Source of the DNA: Taibaiella chishuiensis
GTDB lineage: Bacteria; Bacteroidota; Bacteroidia; Chitinophagales; Chitinophagaceae
Assembly (NCBI RefSeq): GCF_003014535.1
Contig: NZ_PYGD01000017.1
Location: 1-49,474 of the forward strand
Direction: 5' to 3'
Length of the DNA: 49,474 nucleotides
Shown here: in pieces, positions 17,036 through 27,262 of the stretch
Layout of the letters: each line of letters begins with the position of its first letter
How positions within the stretch are numbered: position 1 is the stretch's first letter
Program-made: the position numbers and the translations under genes
Notes under the pieces: generated by a model
What the model saw: only the letters and a program-made list of their open reading frames with translations
Told to the model about the DNA's origin: nothing
Database searches by the model: none

Positions 17036-19824
17036 TTCTTTTTGAAATTTGGATCGTATACAAGGGTCACATAGTAGAAGCCGTCAATTACCGGGCCGCC
17101 TTCATACTGGTAATATCTTTTGTTGAACAGGTTGGTGGCGCCCAGCTTAATAGAGGTGCTGAGCTGGGGCACCCGGTAGCTGAACTGTGCACCGGCTGTG
17201 GCATAGGCCGGTATAGTGCCATTGGCCAGCGGGCTTTGCCAGTCGAATGCACTTTGCCAGCGCCAGCTCAGGTTGAAGCCGGCGTTTTTAAATACTTCGT
17301 TGTTGCCCACCGAAAGGTTGACCATCCATTTGGGGGTATTGAACGCAGGAATCAGGGCATCGGCCTCCGAAACCTTGACCAGGGTGGCAAAAGCGGCATT
17401 ACCCGAAACCTGGTATTTACGATAGACCGCATAACTGATACCCAGGCTGGCGCCCTGGTTGCTTACGATACTGGTCGAGTTGGTCCACATCCGGTAGATC
17501 TTCGACTGGCTTTTATCGTAGGCTGCATAAATGGTACTGTCGTTCGCACCGATGGTTCCGTTATTGGGCCGGGTAAGCTCCACCTGCCCGATAAAGTCTT
17601 TGTAGATATTGAAGTAATAGTCGGCATCTACAAACAGGCGGCCACCCAGGAAACTGCCTTTGTAGCCTGCTTCAAAGGAGTTGATCTGTTCGGGTTTGAT
17701 GTACCCGTAATTACTTTTTACCAGGAGGTCTTTGTTCTTTAATATGGCGGCGTCCTGGCTCAGCCCGTTTTTGTTGACATCGGTATTGACCGCTTTGATA
17801 AAGGCATCCTGGGAGCTGCGCAGCCAGGAGTTTTCAATCACGCCAAAGTACTCCGACATTACTTTCAGGCCGCCGAGCCTTTTAATACCGCCATTGTCTA
17901 CATAAGAAAAGCTCTCGAACAGGGTGGGGAAGCGGAAACCGTTCTGGTAAGAGATGCGTACATTATGATCGCCGGCAAAGGTGTATACGGCGGCTATCCT
18001 GGGGTTGAGTTTGGGACTGTAATACTGTACCTTGTCGGCCCGCAGCGAACCTATCAACTTTAGCTTTTCGGCAAACAGCAGTTTGGTGACCTGTACAAAA
18101 CCACCATAGCTGTAGTAGTTGAATTGGGTATTGGTACGGCTCACATCCAGGTAAGAGGCGGGGTTGACATAACTGTTGCCATCGGGTTCGATAAAATAAT
18201 TGCGGTAGTTGAATCCCGCCAGGGTCTGGAAGCCTGGCGTATAGGTCGAAAAGTCGTATTGTCCTTCGAGGTGTGCAAAGGCCGTATTCATGATCAGCGC
18301 TGCGCCCTGGTCCCAGTTATTGATTTTGATCAGTTCCTGTTTTTTCTGCTCGAAGGCGGCGGTACCCGGTTGGTAACGGCCCTGGTCGGCAAATGCGCGT
18401 GCAGCATGCTGTGCGGCTGCATCGTTCTGCCCGCCTGCGATCGCACTCAGGTAGCCGGTTTTGTAGTCGTTAAACCAGGTATCATTGTTCTTAAAGGCTT
18501 TGTCTATATTCTCACCCAGCGGACGAAGGTTGTAGGAGTTGCCGGTGTTTTCGCGGGTATAATAAGCCCGTACAAAAAATCGGTCGCCTTTGAATTCCAG
18601 GTTATGTTGCTGGATCTGCAGACCATCAAGCTGTATACGGTTGCCCCGCTGGTACAAATTGCTTACACGGCCTATGCGGTAGGTATAACTGATCTGTTTG
18701 TCCCCGTCGAATTTATAATACAGGCCGAGATCCGCTTTAAGATTGCGCAGATGATAATCAGCCAGGTCTTTTTCTGCATAACCCGTGCGGCTTACGCTAT
18801 AGTTTTTGCCGTTCAGGGTCAGGGTCTTTCGGTTGCTGCCCTCGTCGCCGTATACATTAATCAGGTCGCTGCCCGGGTTGTCGCTGCCGGTAAGGTTTAC
18901 CGAAGTATTGGCATCGGGATTCTGATCGCGCAGGTTGTTGGCGATACCGTCATAACCCTGTGCATAGTCAGCATTTATCTTAAACGCAAACCTGTTTTTG
19001 AAGACCCGCGCGTAACGTACGGAGGTTTCCGTAAATAACCTTGCGGGTTGCAGCGGATCGTTGATATGGTTGACCCCCGTTTTTTGTGCTACGCTAAGTC
19101 CGGGGTAGTCGAAAGGCGACCGGGTTTTCATATTGGAGATGCCGTTTACCGCGTTCAGCCCGTAGAGCGCCGAAGCTGCACCGGGTATAAGTTCTACGCT
19201 TTCGATATCGAGATCGCTGGGGCCAATTGCATTGGCTACCGGTGCGCCTATGCCCGGGGAGATATTATCTACGCCATCGACCATTTGCAGGAAGCGGGAA
19301 TTGGTGGTGCCGCTAAAGCCACGCGTATTGGGTACTTTATACATCAGGCTCAGGGTGGTCATCTGTACGCCTTTCAGGCTTTCCAGTGCATCGAAGAAGG
19401 TGGGCGCCGGGCTTTCTTTAATGGCTTTGATATCGAGTTTTTCGATCGTTACCGGCGATTTCATAAAGCTCTCGGGCCGGCGCGAAGCAGTAACTACTAC
19501 CTGTTGGCTGATGAACTGCTGTGGGTTTAAGGACAGCGAAAGCGTGCCCGGGCTGCGATCGGCAATCGTAAACTCCTGGCTGCTGTACCCCAGGTAGGTA
19601 ACGAGTAGTACAAAGGGAATTTTGGCATTTGTCGTTAAGGAAAAATGACCGCCGGCATCCGTGGTTGTACCGGTAGTAGTGCCTTTTACCGTAATGGTAG
19701 CGCCGGCCAGCGGCTCGCGGTCCAGCGAATCATAAATGCCGCCGGATACCTGGTAGGCGTCCTGGGCATAGACCTGCAGCCAGCCGGTAAGCAGCAGTAT
19801 CAGGAGTGTATATTTTTTCAGCAT
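17032..19824 (-). CDS. TonB-dependent outer-membrane receptor of the sulfur operon
   Basis: 930 aa. Signal peptide (~1-20, ending VYAQ), then a CarboxypepD-regulatory-like domain (~24-105, 'DSLDREPLAGATITVKGTT'), plug domain (~115-235, with 'LESLKGVQMT' and 'GAASALYGLNAVNG') and a 22-strand-type barrel to the C-terminus. It has no SusD partner, so it is a single-component TonB importer rather than a glycan system. Position between cysI and the TauE fusion implies uptake of a sulfur source or of a chelate needed by the pathway; the ligand is unknown. A 153-bp gap with several small hairpins (e.g. 19882-19895, 19902-19919) precedes it. Confidence 0.93.
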   Translation of the reverse strand: MLKKYTLLILLLTGWLQVYAQDAYQVSGGIYDSLDREPLAGATITVKGTTTGTTTDAGGHFSLTTNAKIPFVLLVTYLGYSSQEFTIADRSPGTLSLSLNPQQFISQQVVVTASRRPESFMKSPVTIEKLDIKAIKESPAPTFFDALESLKGVQMTTLSLMYKVPNTRGFSGTTNSRFLQMVDGVDNISPGIGAPVANAIGPSDLDIESVELIPGAASALYGLNAVNGISNMKTRSPFDYPGLSVAQKTGVNHINDPLQPARLFTETSVRYARVFKNRFAFKINADYAQGYDGIANNLRDQNPDANTSVNLTGSDNPGSDLINVYGDEGSNRKTLTLNGKNYSVSRTGYAEKDLADYHLRNLKADLGLYYKFDGDKQISYTYRIGRVSNLYQRGNRIQLDGLQIQQHNLEFKGDRFFVRAYYTRENTGNSYNLRPLGENIDKAFKNNDTWFNDYKTGYLSAIAGGQNDAAAQHAARAFADQGRYQPGTAAFEQKKQELIKINNWDQGAALIMNTAFAHLEGQYDFSTYTPGFQTLAGFNYRNYFIEPDGNSYVNPASYLDVSRTNTQFNYYSYGGFVQVTKLLFAEKLKLIGSLRADKVQYYSPKLNPRIAAVYTFAGDHNVRISYQNGFRFPTLFESFSYVDNGGIKRLGGLKVMSEYFGVIENSWLRSSQDAFIKAVNTDVNKNGLSQDAAILKNKDLLVKSNYGYIKPEQINSFEAGYKGSFLGGRLFVDADYYFNIYKDFIGQVELTRPNNGTIGANDSTIYAAYDKSQSKIYRMWTNSTSIVSNQGASLGISYAVYRKYQVSGNAAFATLVKVSEADALIPAFNTPKWMVNLSVGNNEVFKNAGFNLSWRWQSAFDWQSPLANGTIPAYATAGAQFSYRVPQLSTSIKLGATNLFNKRYYQYEGGPVIDGFYYVTLVYDPNFKKK

Positions 19825-19977
19825 AGTTTAAAAATCGTTGTATAAATAAAAGGATGTCCTGGTGATAACATGTTATTCCTCGTCCCCGGCGGGACAGGTA
19901 TGGAGCCCAGGGCTGCTCCGGCTTACCGGCTGTGCGGGTTGTATTTTTAAAACTGCTGTTGTCACGGGTATAAAAGA

Positions 19978-21642
19978 TCAGGATGTTGGAAGGGTTCTGT
20001 GATAGAAGTCGCCGAAGGTTTCCCCGGCTAAGCGGTTACCACTGTAGTGCTCTAAAAGCAGGTCCAGCTCATGCAGTATCTCGGCTTCATTCAGATTGGT
20101 TTTATAAATGCGGTTTAAACGCAGGCCTTGCCGGTCGCCACCCAGGTGCAGGTTGTACCGGCCGGGACCCGTGCCTACAAAACCGATCTCGGCTACATAC
20201 GAACGGGCACAACCATTGGGGCAACCCGTCATGCGGATACTGATCGGTTGGTCGATCAATTGGTATTTCTGCAACAGGGGCTCTACTTTGCCGATAAGCG
20301 CAGGCAGGTAGCGTTGTGCTTCGGCCAGGGCCAGGGGGCAGGTGGGCAGGGCTACACAGGCCATGGAGTTGCGGCGGGCCGCGCTACTGGCTTCTGTATG
20401 CCTTATTATACCATACCGCTGCAGGATGCTATGAATCTCGGCTTTGTCCTTATCCCCGATATCGCTCAGTACCAGGTTCTGGCTGCAGGTAAAACGGAAG
20501 TTGGCTTTGCCGGTAGCGGCTACTTCAAGCAGGCCCGATTGTAAAGGCAGGTCGGCTTCGTCGGTTACGCGGCCGTGCTCTACAAAGACAGTATAATACC
20601 AGAGCCCGCGATGGTCCTGCTCCCAGCCATAGTAATCGGTCCGTTCGGTAAGCTGGTAAGGCCTTGCGGGTTGCAACACAAACCCGGTGCGCTTTTCCAG
20701 CTCCTCGCGGAAAGCCGCTATGCCCATCTGGTCTACCGTATATTTAAGCCGCGCCAGTTTGCGGTCGCTCCGGTTGCCGTAGTCGCGTTGTATGGTCAGT
20801 ACTTCGTACACGGCTTTTAAAGTCTCGGCTTCGGTAGCGGTAAAGCCGATAACCGTGGCCAGCCTTGCGTAGGTATCCGGGTTGCCATGTGTAGTCGACA
20901 GGCCGCCTCCCACCGCGATATTGAACCCTTGCAGCTTGTTGTTTTCTATAACGGCAATCAGCCCGATATCATTGGCAAATACATCCACATCGTTGTTGGG
21001 CGGTATGGCGATTGCAATCTTGAATTTTCGCGGCAGGTAACGGTCTTCATACAGCGGGTCTTCTTCCGAACGGTCGGCAATTTTTTCTTCATCCAGCCAT
21101 ATCTCGTAATAGGCCCGGGTCTTGGGTTTCAGCAGCTCGCTGATCTTGTCTGCATAGGCAAATATTTCGCTGTGCAATGCCGATTGGCGCGGATGGGTGC
21201 TGCAGAGCACATTGCGGTTTACATCGCCGCAGGCTGCAATGGAGTCCAGGCCTGCTTCGTTAAAAGATTGCAGCGTGGGTTTGATACCCGATTTGATAAT
21301 GCCATGTAATTGTATGGTTTGCCGGGAAGTGATCTTGATCACGCCGGTGGCATGTTGGCCTGCAATATGGTTACAGGCGATCCATTGCTGCGGGCTCAGC
21401 AGTCCGCCGGGTAGCCGCAGGCGAACCATGAAGGAATAAAGCCGGTCGAGTTTTTTTACGGCTCTTTCGGCCCGCCGGTCGCGGTCGTCCTGCTGGTACA
21501 TGCCGTGAAATTTAATGACCGATTGGTCATCTTCCCGGATACTGCCTGTTATTTCGTCGCTGAGACTTTCGGTAAGCGTGCCGCGCAGGCCGCGGCTTTT
21601 CTGCTTGATATGCTCTACGGCCGATAATTTTTTGTTACTCAT
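19978..21642 (-). CDS. cysI: Assimilatory sulfite reductase hemoprotein subunit
   Basis: 554 aa. Reduces sulfite to sulfide with six electrons at a siroheme-[4Fe-4S] centre. Cluster/siroheme cysteines are all present: Cys429 and Cys435 (CVALPTC) and Cys474 and Cys478 (GCPNGC). The two half-domains 'TSRQTIQLHG' and 'HPRQSALH' and the siroheme-side 'AVGGGLSTTHGNP' are typical of NADPH-type CysI. It partners with CysJ, encoded 34 bp upstream, and takes siroheme made by CobA and the fusion protein. The N-terminus is well aligned ('SAVEHIKQKSRGLRGTL'). Confidence 0.97.
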   Translation of the reverse strand: MSNKKLSAVEHIKQKSRGLRGTLTESLSDEITGSIREDDQSVIKFHGMYQQDDRDRRAERAVKKLDRLYSFMVRLRLPGGLLSPQQWIACNHIAGQHATGVIKITSRQTIQLHGIIKSGIKPTLQSFNEAGLDSIAACGDVNRNVLCSTHPRQSALHSEIFAYADKISELLKPKTRAYYEIWLDEEKIADRSEEDPLYEDRYLPRKFKIAIAIPPNNDVDVFANDIGLIAVIENNKLQGFNIAVGGGLSTTHGNPDTYARLATVIGFTATEAETLKAVYEVLTIQRDYGNRSDRKLARLKYTVDQMGIAAFREELEKRTGFVLQPARPYQLTERTDYYGWEQDHRGLWYYTVFVEHGRVTDEADLPLQSGLLEVAATGKANFRFTCSQNLVLSDIGDKDKAEIHSILQRYGIIRHTEASSAARRNSMACVALPTCPLALAEAQRYLPALIGKVEPLLQKYQLIDQPISIRMTGCPNGCARSYVAEIGFVGTGPGRYNLHLGGDRQGLRLNRIYKTNLNEAEILHELDLLLEHYSGNRLAGETFGDFYHRTLPTS

Positions 21643-21676
21643 AAAAAAAGTTTGTTATGCCCGGGGCATGGTTCGG

Positions 21677-23365
21677 TTAGTATACGTCCTTGTGGTAGCG
21701 TGATGTTACTTTCAGTTGTTCGAGATAGGCTTCGGCGGCTGCATCGGTATGCCCGCCCTGTGCTGCGATGATCTGCAGTAATGTTTGTTCTACATCTACG
21801 CTCATGGGCGCTTTGGCGCCGCAGATATACAGGCTTGCGCCTTCTTCCAGCCATTGGTAAAGCGCGGCTGCATGTTCCCGCATTTTGTCCTGCACATAGA
21901 TCTTGTGTTCCTGGTCGCGGGAGAAAGCTACGTTTACACGGTTCAATAAGCCGGTTTCGTGCCAGCTCTGGATCTCCGATTGGTACAGGAAATCGGTGTT
22001 GAAATGCTGGTCGCCGAAGAACAGCCAGTTGCGGCCATTGCCCCCGCTGGCTTCGCGTTGTGCCAGGAACGAGCGGAAGGGCGCTATACCGGTACCGGGG
22101 CCGATCATGATGATATCGCGATCGGTTTCCGGCAGGCGGAAGGCTTTATTGGGATGCACGTAGAAAGACAGTTCGTCGCCTTCGTTTAACCCCGACAGGT
22201 AACCCGAGCAAAGCCCGTATTGTTCCTGCCCGTTAAGCTGGAACCGGTCTTTACTTACGGTAAGGTGTATGGTACCCTCATGCGCTGCCGGCGCCGAGGA
22301 GATGGAGTATAACCTGGGGGCTACCGGTTCCAGCAGGCCGATCACGGCTTCAGGTGGAGTGCCCGGTGGCAGCGGGTAGATCTGTAACAGGTGCGCCAAC
22401 CCGATCTTTATTTCGGGTATCTCCTGTTTGCTGAGCGCTGCATAACCCCGTACCACGCGGCCCGGCAGGTAAGTAATATTGAGCTTGCGGTGCAGCAGCT
22501 CGTAGAGTGTGCTGTCCTGCCCTTTATAGGTAATGCGTGTGTCCGGCTGCAGGCCCAGCAGGTCGATGATCCCGGTTACCAAAGCCCCGGGGTTAGCCGG
22601 TACAATCCCCAGGGCATCGCCGGGCTCATAGTAAACGCCTGCTGCTTCCAGTTCTATATGATAGGTCTCTTTGGCAGAGCCGGTATCGTTCAGGTTAATG
22701 TGACTGCGTACCCTGCCGCTGTGGATCGCTTTGTTATGCCCGGTTGTGTTAGCGGCCAGGGTTACGGGCTGCGGCTGTTGCTGTCGCAGTTGCTGCAGGG
22801 TAGTGGCAAACCAGGTAGTAGCTGTTGTTTCGTAATCGGTATCGCATAGTTGCAAAGGCGCCAATCGTTGGCCACCGGCGCGTTCCAGCTGCCGGTCCAC
22901 ATCGATGCCGGTCTGGCAGAATAAGGGGTAGGCGCTGTCGCCCAGGCCCAGCACGGCATACTGAAGACCGGGCAGGTTAGTGTTGGTGTCGTGTATATGA
23001 TCGTAGAACGCCCGGGCCTGTGCGGGTGGCTCGCCATCGCCCTGGGTGCTGATCACCACGATCAGGCGGCTTTCCTGTTGCAGATCGGTAAGCCGGTATT
23101 GATCAAGCGCGGTAAGTTTTACGATATGGCCTGCTTTACGCGCTGTGGCGGCCAGTTTGGTGGCCAGGCTTTTGGCATTGCCGGTCTCGGTGCCGAACAG
23201 GATGCTCAGCTTTGACGGAACAGCTGCCGGTATGTTGTGTTCCGGTTGTACCTGCTGTGTTGCGGCCAGCAGGCCTTCGAGATAGCCGTTCATCCAGGCC
23301 AGTTCGGATGGACTTGCGTTTGCGGTAAGTTCGTTCCATGCGGTACGCTTCATTGCTGCCAGCAT
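21677..23365 (-). CDS. cysJ: Sulfite reductase flavoprotein subunit
   Basis: 562 aa. Passes electrons from NADPH through FAD and FMN to CysI. Flavodoxin-like domain at ~53-195 ('LSILFGTETGNAKSLA'), FAD-binding domain with 'RLYSISSAPA', NADP-binding 'MIGPGTGIAPFRSFLAQR' and 'YICGAKAPM', and the canonical C-terminal aromatic 'RYHKDVY'. The N-terminal ~45 residues ('SELAWMNGYLEGLLAATQ') form the helical segment seen in CysJ. Cofactor and cysI neighbour assignments agree. 34-bp gap to cysI, 12 bp from cobA. Confidence 0.97.
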   Translation of the reverse strand: MLAAMKRTAWNELTANASPSELAWMNGYLEGLLAATQQVQPEHNIPAAVPSKLSILFGTETGNAKSLATKLAATARKAGHIVKLTALDQYRLTDLQQESRLIVVISTQGDGEPPAQARAFYDHIHDTNTNLPGLQYAVLGLGDSAYPLFCQTGIDVDRQLERAGGQRLAPLQLCDTDYETTATTWFATTLQQLRQQQPQPVTLAANTTGHNKAIHSGRVRSHINLNDTGSAKETYHIELEAAGVYYEPGDALGIVPANPGALVTGIIDLLGLQPDTRITYKGQDSTLYELLHRKLNITYLPGRVVRGYAALSKQEIPEIKIGLAHLLQIYPLPPGTPPEAVIGLLEPVAPRLYSISSAPAAHEGTIHLTVSKDRFQLNGQEQYGLCSGYLSGLNEGDELSFYVHPNKAFRLPETDRDIIMIGPGTGIAPFRSFLAQREASGGNGRNWLFFGDQHFNTDFLYQSEIQSWHETGLLNRVNVAFSRDQEHKIYVQDKMREHAAALYQWLEEGASLYICGAKAPMSVDVEQTLLQIIAAQGGHTDAAAEAYLEQLKVTSRYHKDVY

Positions 23366-23377
23366 AATGAATATTTT

Positions 23378-24184
23378 TTAGAGTAATTGACGTTCGGGTT
23401 CTGTGGCCCGGATACGCCTGAAATAGCTGCCTTGCAGTTTACTATTGGCTTTCCAGCGGAATGCCGGGTAAAGGTTTACCACGCGGCCTATAATGATCAG
23501 GGTAGGCGAGGTATAGGTGTCCCGGATATGTTCCGTATCGGTAAAGCGGCGCAGGATCACTTTCTGGTAAGGTGTGGTAGCCTGTTCGATCACGGCTATG
23601 GCCTTATCGGGCGAAATGCCCTGCCGCACCAGGTTTTGGGCCAGGGTATGCAGTTTTTCACCCGACATATAGAAGACCAGCGTATCATTGGTCTGCGCCA
23701 GCTCCTGCCAATAGCTCTCGGGCTCTTCCTGTTTGTTGTAGAATGTGACGAAGCGTACCGAATCGGCATAACCCCGCGCAGTAAGCGGTATGCCGCAATA
23801 GGCTGCAGCGCCCGAGGCGGCGGTAATGCCGGGTACGATCTCGTAAGGGATCTGGTGCTCCTGCAGCGTACGGAGTTCATCCAGTACATTGGCGTAAAAG
23901 GCGACATCGCCGCCCTTGAGTCGTACCAGCAGCTGACCGGGTTGGTAGTATCGGACCAACAGGTCGTTGATCGAAGCCTGGCTGGCCGAGCCCTCGGCAT
24001 AACCTTCCTTGCCGGCAAAGATCACGGTGGCCCCGGGATTCACATAGGCCTGGATCAGCTCTTCACTCACGAGGCGGTCAGTAATCACTACGTCCGCTTG
24101 TTGCAGGTAGCCGGCCAGCTTTACGGTAACCAGTCCGGGATCGCCGGGTCCGGCTCCTGCAAGTATTATTTTTCCTGTATGCAT
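23378..24184 (-). CDS. cobA: Uroporphyrinogen-III C-methyltransferase (SUMT)
   Basis: 268 aa, normal SUMT length (~250-280). Uses two SAM to methylate uroporphyrinogen III to precorrin-2, first step of siroheme. Motifs: 'ILAGAGPGDPGLVTVKL' at the N-terminus, 'LVRLKGGDVAFYANVLDEL', 'VPGITAASGAAAYCGIPLTARG' and 'VFYMSGEK'. The NAD/ferrochelatase step is supplied by the fusion at 15506, so the operon encodes siroheme synthesis split over two proteins in place of a single CysG. SAM consumption here fits control by the SAM riboswitch. Confidence 0.96.
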   Translation of the reverse strand: MHTGKIILAGAGPGDPGLVTVKLAGYLQQADVVITDRLVSEELIQAYVNPGATVIFAGKEGYAEGSASQASINDLLVRYYQPGQLLVRLKGGDVAFYANVLDELRTLQEHQIPYEIVPGITAASGAAAYCGIPLTARGYADSVRFVTFYNKQEEPESYWQELAQTNDTLVFYMSGEKLHTLAQNLVRQGISPDKAIAVIEQATTPYQKVILRRFTDTEHIRDTYTSPTLIIIGRVVNLYPAFRWKANSKLQGSYFRRIRATEPERQLL

Positions 24185-24204
24185 ATTGTTTTTGATTTTA
24201 TAGA

Positions 24205-25116
24205 TTAATACAAGCCTTCGACCGAAAGGTACCTTTCACCGGTATCGTAGTTGAACGTGAGGACTGTAGCGCCTTCCGGGATATCGTGGAGCTGTTGGGC
24301 AACAGCTGCCAATGATGCGCCGGTAGAAATGCCGGCAAAGATGCCTTCCTCTCTGGCCAGGCGTTGCGCATAATGAAAGGCATCTTCTTTACCGACTTTG
24401 ATAATGCCGTCGAGCAGGGCAGTATCGAGCACCGAGGGTACGAAGCCCGCTCCGATACCCTGCAGGGGATGCGGCGAAGGCGAGCCGCCGCTCAGCACCG
24501 GCGATAGTTCGGGTTCAACGGCATATACTTTCAGTTGGGGGAAATGCTGTTTCAATACGCCGGCTACACCAGTAATATGGCCGCCGGTACCCACGCCAGT
24601 AACCAGGTAGTCGATACCATCCGGGAAGTCGGTAAGGATCTCCTGCGCTGTGGTGGCGCGGTGTATGGCTGCATTGGCTGCGTTGTCGAACTGCTGCGGG
24701 ATCCAGGAACCGGGTATCGTCGCAGCCAGTTCCTGTGCCTTTGCTATGGCGCCTTTCATGCCCAGTTCCCTGGGGGTAAGTTCGAAGCTGGCGCCATAAG
24801 CGGTCATGATGCGCCTGCGCTCTGGACTCATCGATTCGGGCATCACCAGGATGAGCTTATAACCTTTTACGGCAGCCACCAGGGCCAGGCCTATGCCGGT
24901 ATTGCCCGAGGTGGGTTCGATAATTACACTGCCGGGTTGCAGCAATCCCTGCTGTTCGGCATCTTCGATCATAGCCAGGGCTATGCGGTCTTTAATACTG
25001 GCGCCGGGGTTGTTGCGTTCCAGTTTGATCCATATGGCATTCCTGTTGCCGAATAAACGGTTGATCTGTACATGTGGCGTATTGCCTATAGTTTCGAGAA
25101 TGTTGTTCGCTTTCAT
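24205..25116 (-). CDS. cysK: Cysteine synthase (O-acetylserine sulfhydrylase)
   Basis: 303 aa from ATG 25116 ([15 protein letters not shown]); the upstream in-frame extension overlaps cysE and has no similarity. PLP enzyme condensing O-acetylserine with sulfide. Schiff-base Lys42 in '[12 protein letters not shown]', substrate loop '[10 protein letters not shown]' (69-78), the PLP-phosphate glycine loop '[10 protein letters not shown]'. The length and motifs fit CysK; CysM (thiosulfate-using) cannot be fully excluded. Gap of 13 bp to cysE, consistent with the cysteine-synthase complex CysE-CysK. Confidence 0.95.
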   Translation of the reverse strand: MKANNILETIGNTPHVQINRLFGNRNAIWIKLERNNPGASIKDRIALAMIEDAEQQGLLQPGSVIIEPTSGNTGIGLALVAAVKGYKLILVMPESMSPERRRIMTAYGASFELTPRELGMKGAIAKAQELAATIPGSWIPQQFDNAANAAIHRATTAQEILTDFPDGIDYLVTGVGTGGHITGVAGVLKQHFPQLKVYAVEPELSPVLSGGSPSPHPLQGIGAGFVPSVLDTALLDGIIKVGKEDAFHYAQRLAREEGIFAGISTGASLAAVAQQLHDIPEGATVLTFNYDTGERYLSVEGLY

Positions 25117-25129
25117 TTTTTGTGTTTTT

Positions 25130-25963
25130 TTAAATGATAAAATTGAGCGGCTCTGGCAGCGGGAATTTATCCCTGACGATGACTTCGCTTTTTTGATACA
25201 CAACGGAATAAGGCGCTACGGGCTGCGTAAGCCATACATTACCGCCGATAATGCTGTCGTGACCGATCAGGGTATCGCCGCCCAGTATGGTGGCGCCCGA
25301 ATAGATGATCACGTTGTCTCCTATCGTCGGATGCCTTTTGGCGCTGGCCAGGGCCTTGGTTACGTTGAGCGCGCCGAGGGTAACGCCCTGGTAGATCTTT
25401 ACCTGGTCGCCGATCGTGGTAGTTTCGCCGATAACGATGCCGGTACCATGGTCGATAAAGAAAGAAGAGCCGATGGTTGCGCCCGGGTGGATGTCCACGC
25501 CCGTTTTGCTGTGTGCATATTCCGACAGGATGCGCGGCAGGGTAGGGATCTGTTGCCCGTACAGCTGATGGGCGATGCGGTATACCGCTGTTGCAAAAAA
25601 GCCGGGGTATGCTACGAATACTTCTTCGATCGAAGTGGCCGCAGGATCAAAATTGACAATAGCTTCTGCATCCTTTACCAGCAAGGCATACAACCCTGGC
25701 ACTGCCTCGAAGAAGCGCTGCGTATGGGCTTCGACCTCGTCCTCCTCGTGGATCACATCGAAGATCAGGGTGGAAAAGGTATTGCGGATACGGGTATATT
25801 CTCTTTGCAGGCTTTCCCGGGTATCGTATTTGCCCCGGGCCGGCGCAAACAGGAAATGGAACAGGCTGTCGGTAAAATGTATGCCCAGTTGTTTATCCGG
25901 GAAGCTCGGCGCATTGGTATGACTGCGTTCGAACAAGGTCCTTATGAAATGGTCTTGACTCAT
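25130..25963 (-). CDS. cysE: Serine O-acetyltransferase (EpsC-type)
   Basis: 277 aa. Makes O-acetylserine from serine and acetyl-CoA. A helical N-terminal region (~30-145) precedes a left-handed beta-helix (~155-265) with hexapeptide repeats; '[29 protein letters not shown]' carries Asp157, His159 and His172 of the catalytic site. The long N-terminus is that of the EpsC/plant-like branch rather than E. coli CysE. The C-terminus ends '...LPEPLNFII', an Ile-terminated tail as needed to dock into the CysK active site. Confidence 0.95.
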   Translation of the reverse strand: MSQDHFIRTLFERSHTNAPSFPDKQLGIHFTDSLFHFLFAPARGKYDTRESLQREYTRIRNTFSTLIFDVIHEEDEVEAHTQRFFEAVPGLYALLVKDAEAIVNFDPAATSIEEVFVAYPGFFATAVYRIAHQLYGQQIPTLPRILSEYAHSKTGVDIHPGATIGSSFFIDHGTGIVIGETTTIGDQVKIYQGVTLGALNVTKALASAKRHPTIGDNVIIYSGATILGGDTLIGHDSIIGGNVWLTQPVAPYSVVYQKSEVIVRDKFPLPEPLNFII

Positions 25964-25974
25964 AATATTGAAAT

Positions 25975-27228
25975 TTACAGGGCTGTTGCAGCCCGGATGA
26001 TGCCTGCACCTGCGGTCAGGTTACTGGTCTCGTCGATCAGAATCAGCCGTCCATTGCTGCTGAGCTGTTCGTAGGTATCATAGGCGAGCGGGCTTGCAGT
26101 ACGCACCCTTATTTTTACGATCTCGTTGAGTTGGGCTTTGTCGGCCGGCTGCTCTTCGAGGTTATGTACATCGAGTTTGTACAGGATCTCCTGTACGCTG
26201 CATTTTACACGGTTGCTGTGTTGTTGCAGCAGGTAGCTGTTGCCGGCTGTCAGCGGTTTATGGTCGATCCAGCAGACCAGTAGTTCCAGCTCTTTACTCA
26301 ATGCGGGGGCTTCGTCCGGTTTTACGACCAGGTCGCCGCGGCTGATATCCAGGTCGTCGGCCAGGCGCAGTACGATGCTCTGCGGGGCAAAGGCTTCTTC
26401 AACTTCGGCGCCGTCCGTTTCGATCGCAGTTATAGTACTGCTATACCCGGAAGGCAACAGGGTTACGCTATCTCCTTTGCGGTAGCTGCCGCTGGTAATA
26501 CGGCCGGCATAACCGCGGTAATCGTGCAGCTGTTCTGTTTGCGGCCGTATGATGTACTGGACCGGGAAGCGCGCGGGCTGCGGCTTTTCGTCGTTCAGCA
26601 GCGATACGGTTTCCAGGTGCTCCAGCAGCGGCTTGCCGGTATACCAGGGCAGGTTGGCTGAAGGATGTACGATATTATCGCCCTGCAATGCGCTGATCGG
26701 TATGTAGGTTACCGTTGGCAGGTTAAGGTTGCGGGCAATACCCTCGTAATCGCTTTTGATCTGTTCGAATACCTGTTGGGAATACCCGGTCAGGTCCAGC
26801 TTATTGATGGCGACCACGATATGGGGGATCTGTAAGAGCGAGGCGATCAGCGAATGCCTGCGTGTCTGTTCCTGTATGCCGTTGCGCGCATCGACCAGGA
26901 TAATGACCAGGTCGGCATTGGAAGCGCCGGTAATCATGTTGCGGGTATATTGTACATGACCCGGGGCATCGATAATGATAAATTTACGTTTGAGCGTGGC
27001 GCAGTATTTATAGGCGACGTCGATGGTAATGCCCTGTTCGCGCTCGGCACGCAGGCCGTCGGTAATCAGCGCCAGGTCGGGTATGCCGTTTTCCTGCGGC
27101 CTGCTTGCCCTTTCTACAGCCTCCAGTTGATCGGCCAAAATATTTTTGCTATCGTAGAGCAGGCGCCCGATCAGGGTGCTTTTCCCGTCGTCGACGCTGC
27201 CTGCGGTAATGAAACGAAGTATATCCAT
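25975..27228 (-). CDS. cysN: Sulfate adenylyltransferase, GTPase subunit
   Basis: 417 aa from ATG 27228 (MDILRFITAGSVDDGKS); the longer frame overlaps cysD and is rejected. EF-Tu-like GTPase that drives APS formation by CysD. G1 GSVDDGKS (10-17), G3 'DAPGHVQYTRNM', G4 'NKLD'; the beta-barrel domains II and III follow. The length shows CysN without a fused CysC (APS kinase), agreeing with an APS-type reductase downstream in the pathway. Confidence 0.96.
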   Translation of the reverse strand: MDILRFITAGSVDDGKSTLIGRLLYDSKNILADQLEAVERASRPQENGIPDLALITDGLRAEREQGITIDVAYKYCATLKRKFIIIDAPGHVQYTRNMITGASNADLVIILVDARNGIQEQTRRHSLIASLLQIPHIVVAINKLDLTGYSQQVFEQIKSDYEGIARNLNLPTVTYIPISALQGDNIVHPSANLPWYTGKPLLEHLETVSLLNDEKPQPARFPVQYIIRPQTEQLHDYRGYAGRITSGSYRKGDSVTLLPSGYSSTITAIETDGAEVEEAFAPQSIVLRLADDLDISRGDLVVKPDEAPALSKELELLVCWIDHKPLTAGNSYLLQQHSNRVKCSVQEILYKLDVHNLEEQPADKAQLNEIVKIRVRTASPLAYDTYEQLSSNGRLILIDETSNLTAGAGIIRAATAL

Positions 27229-27262
27229 GTTGTTTTTTTTATTGGGGTTAAAACTGGCGGTT

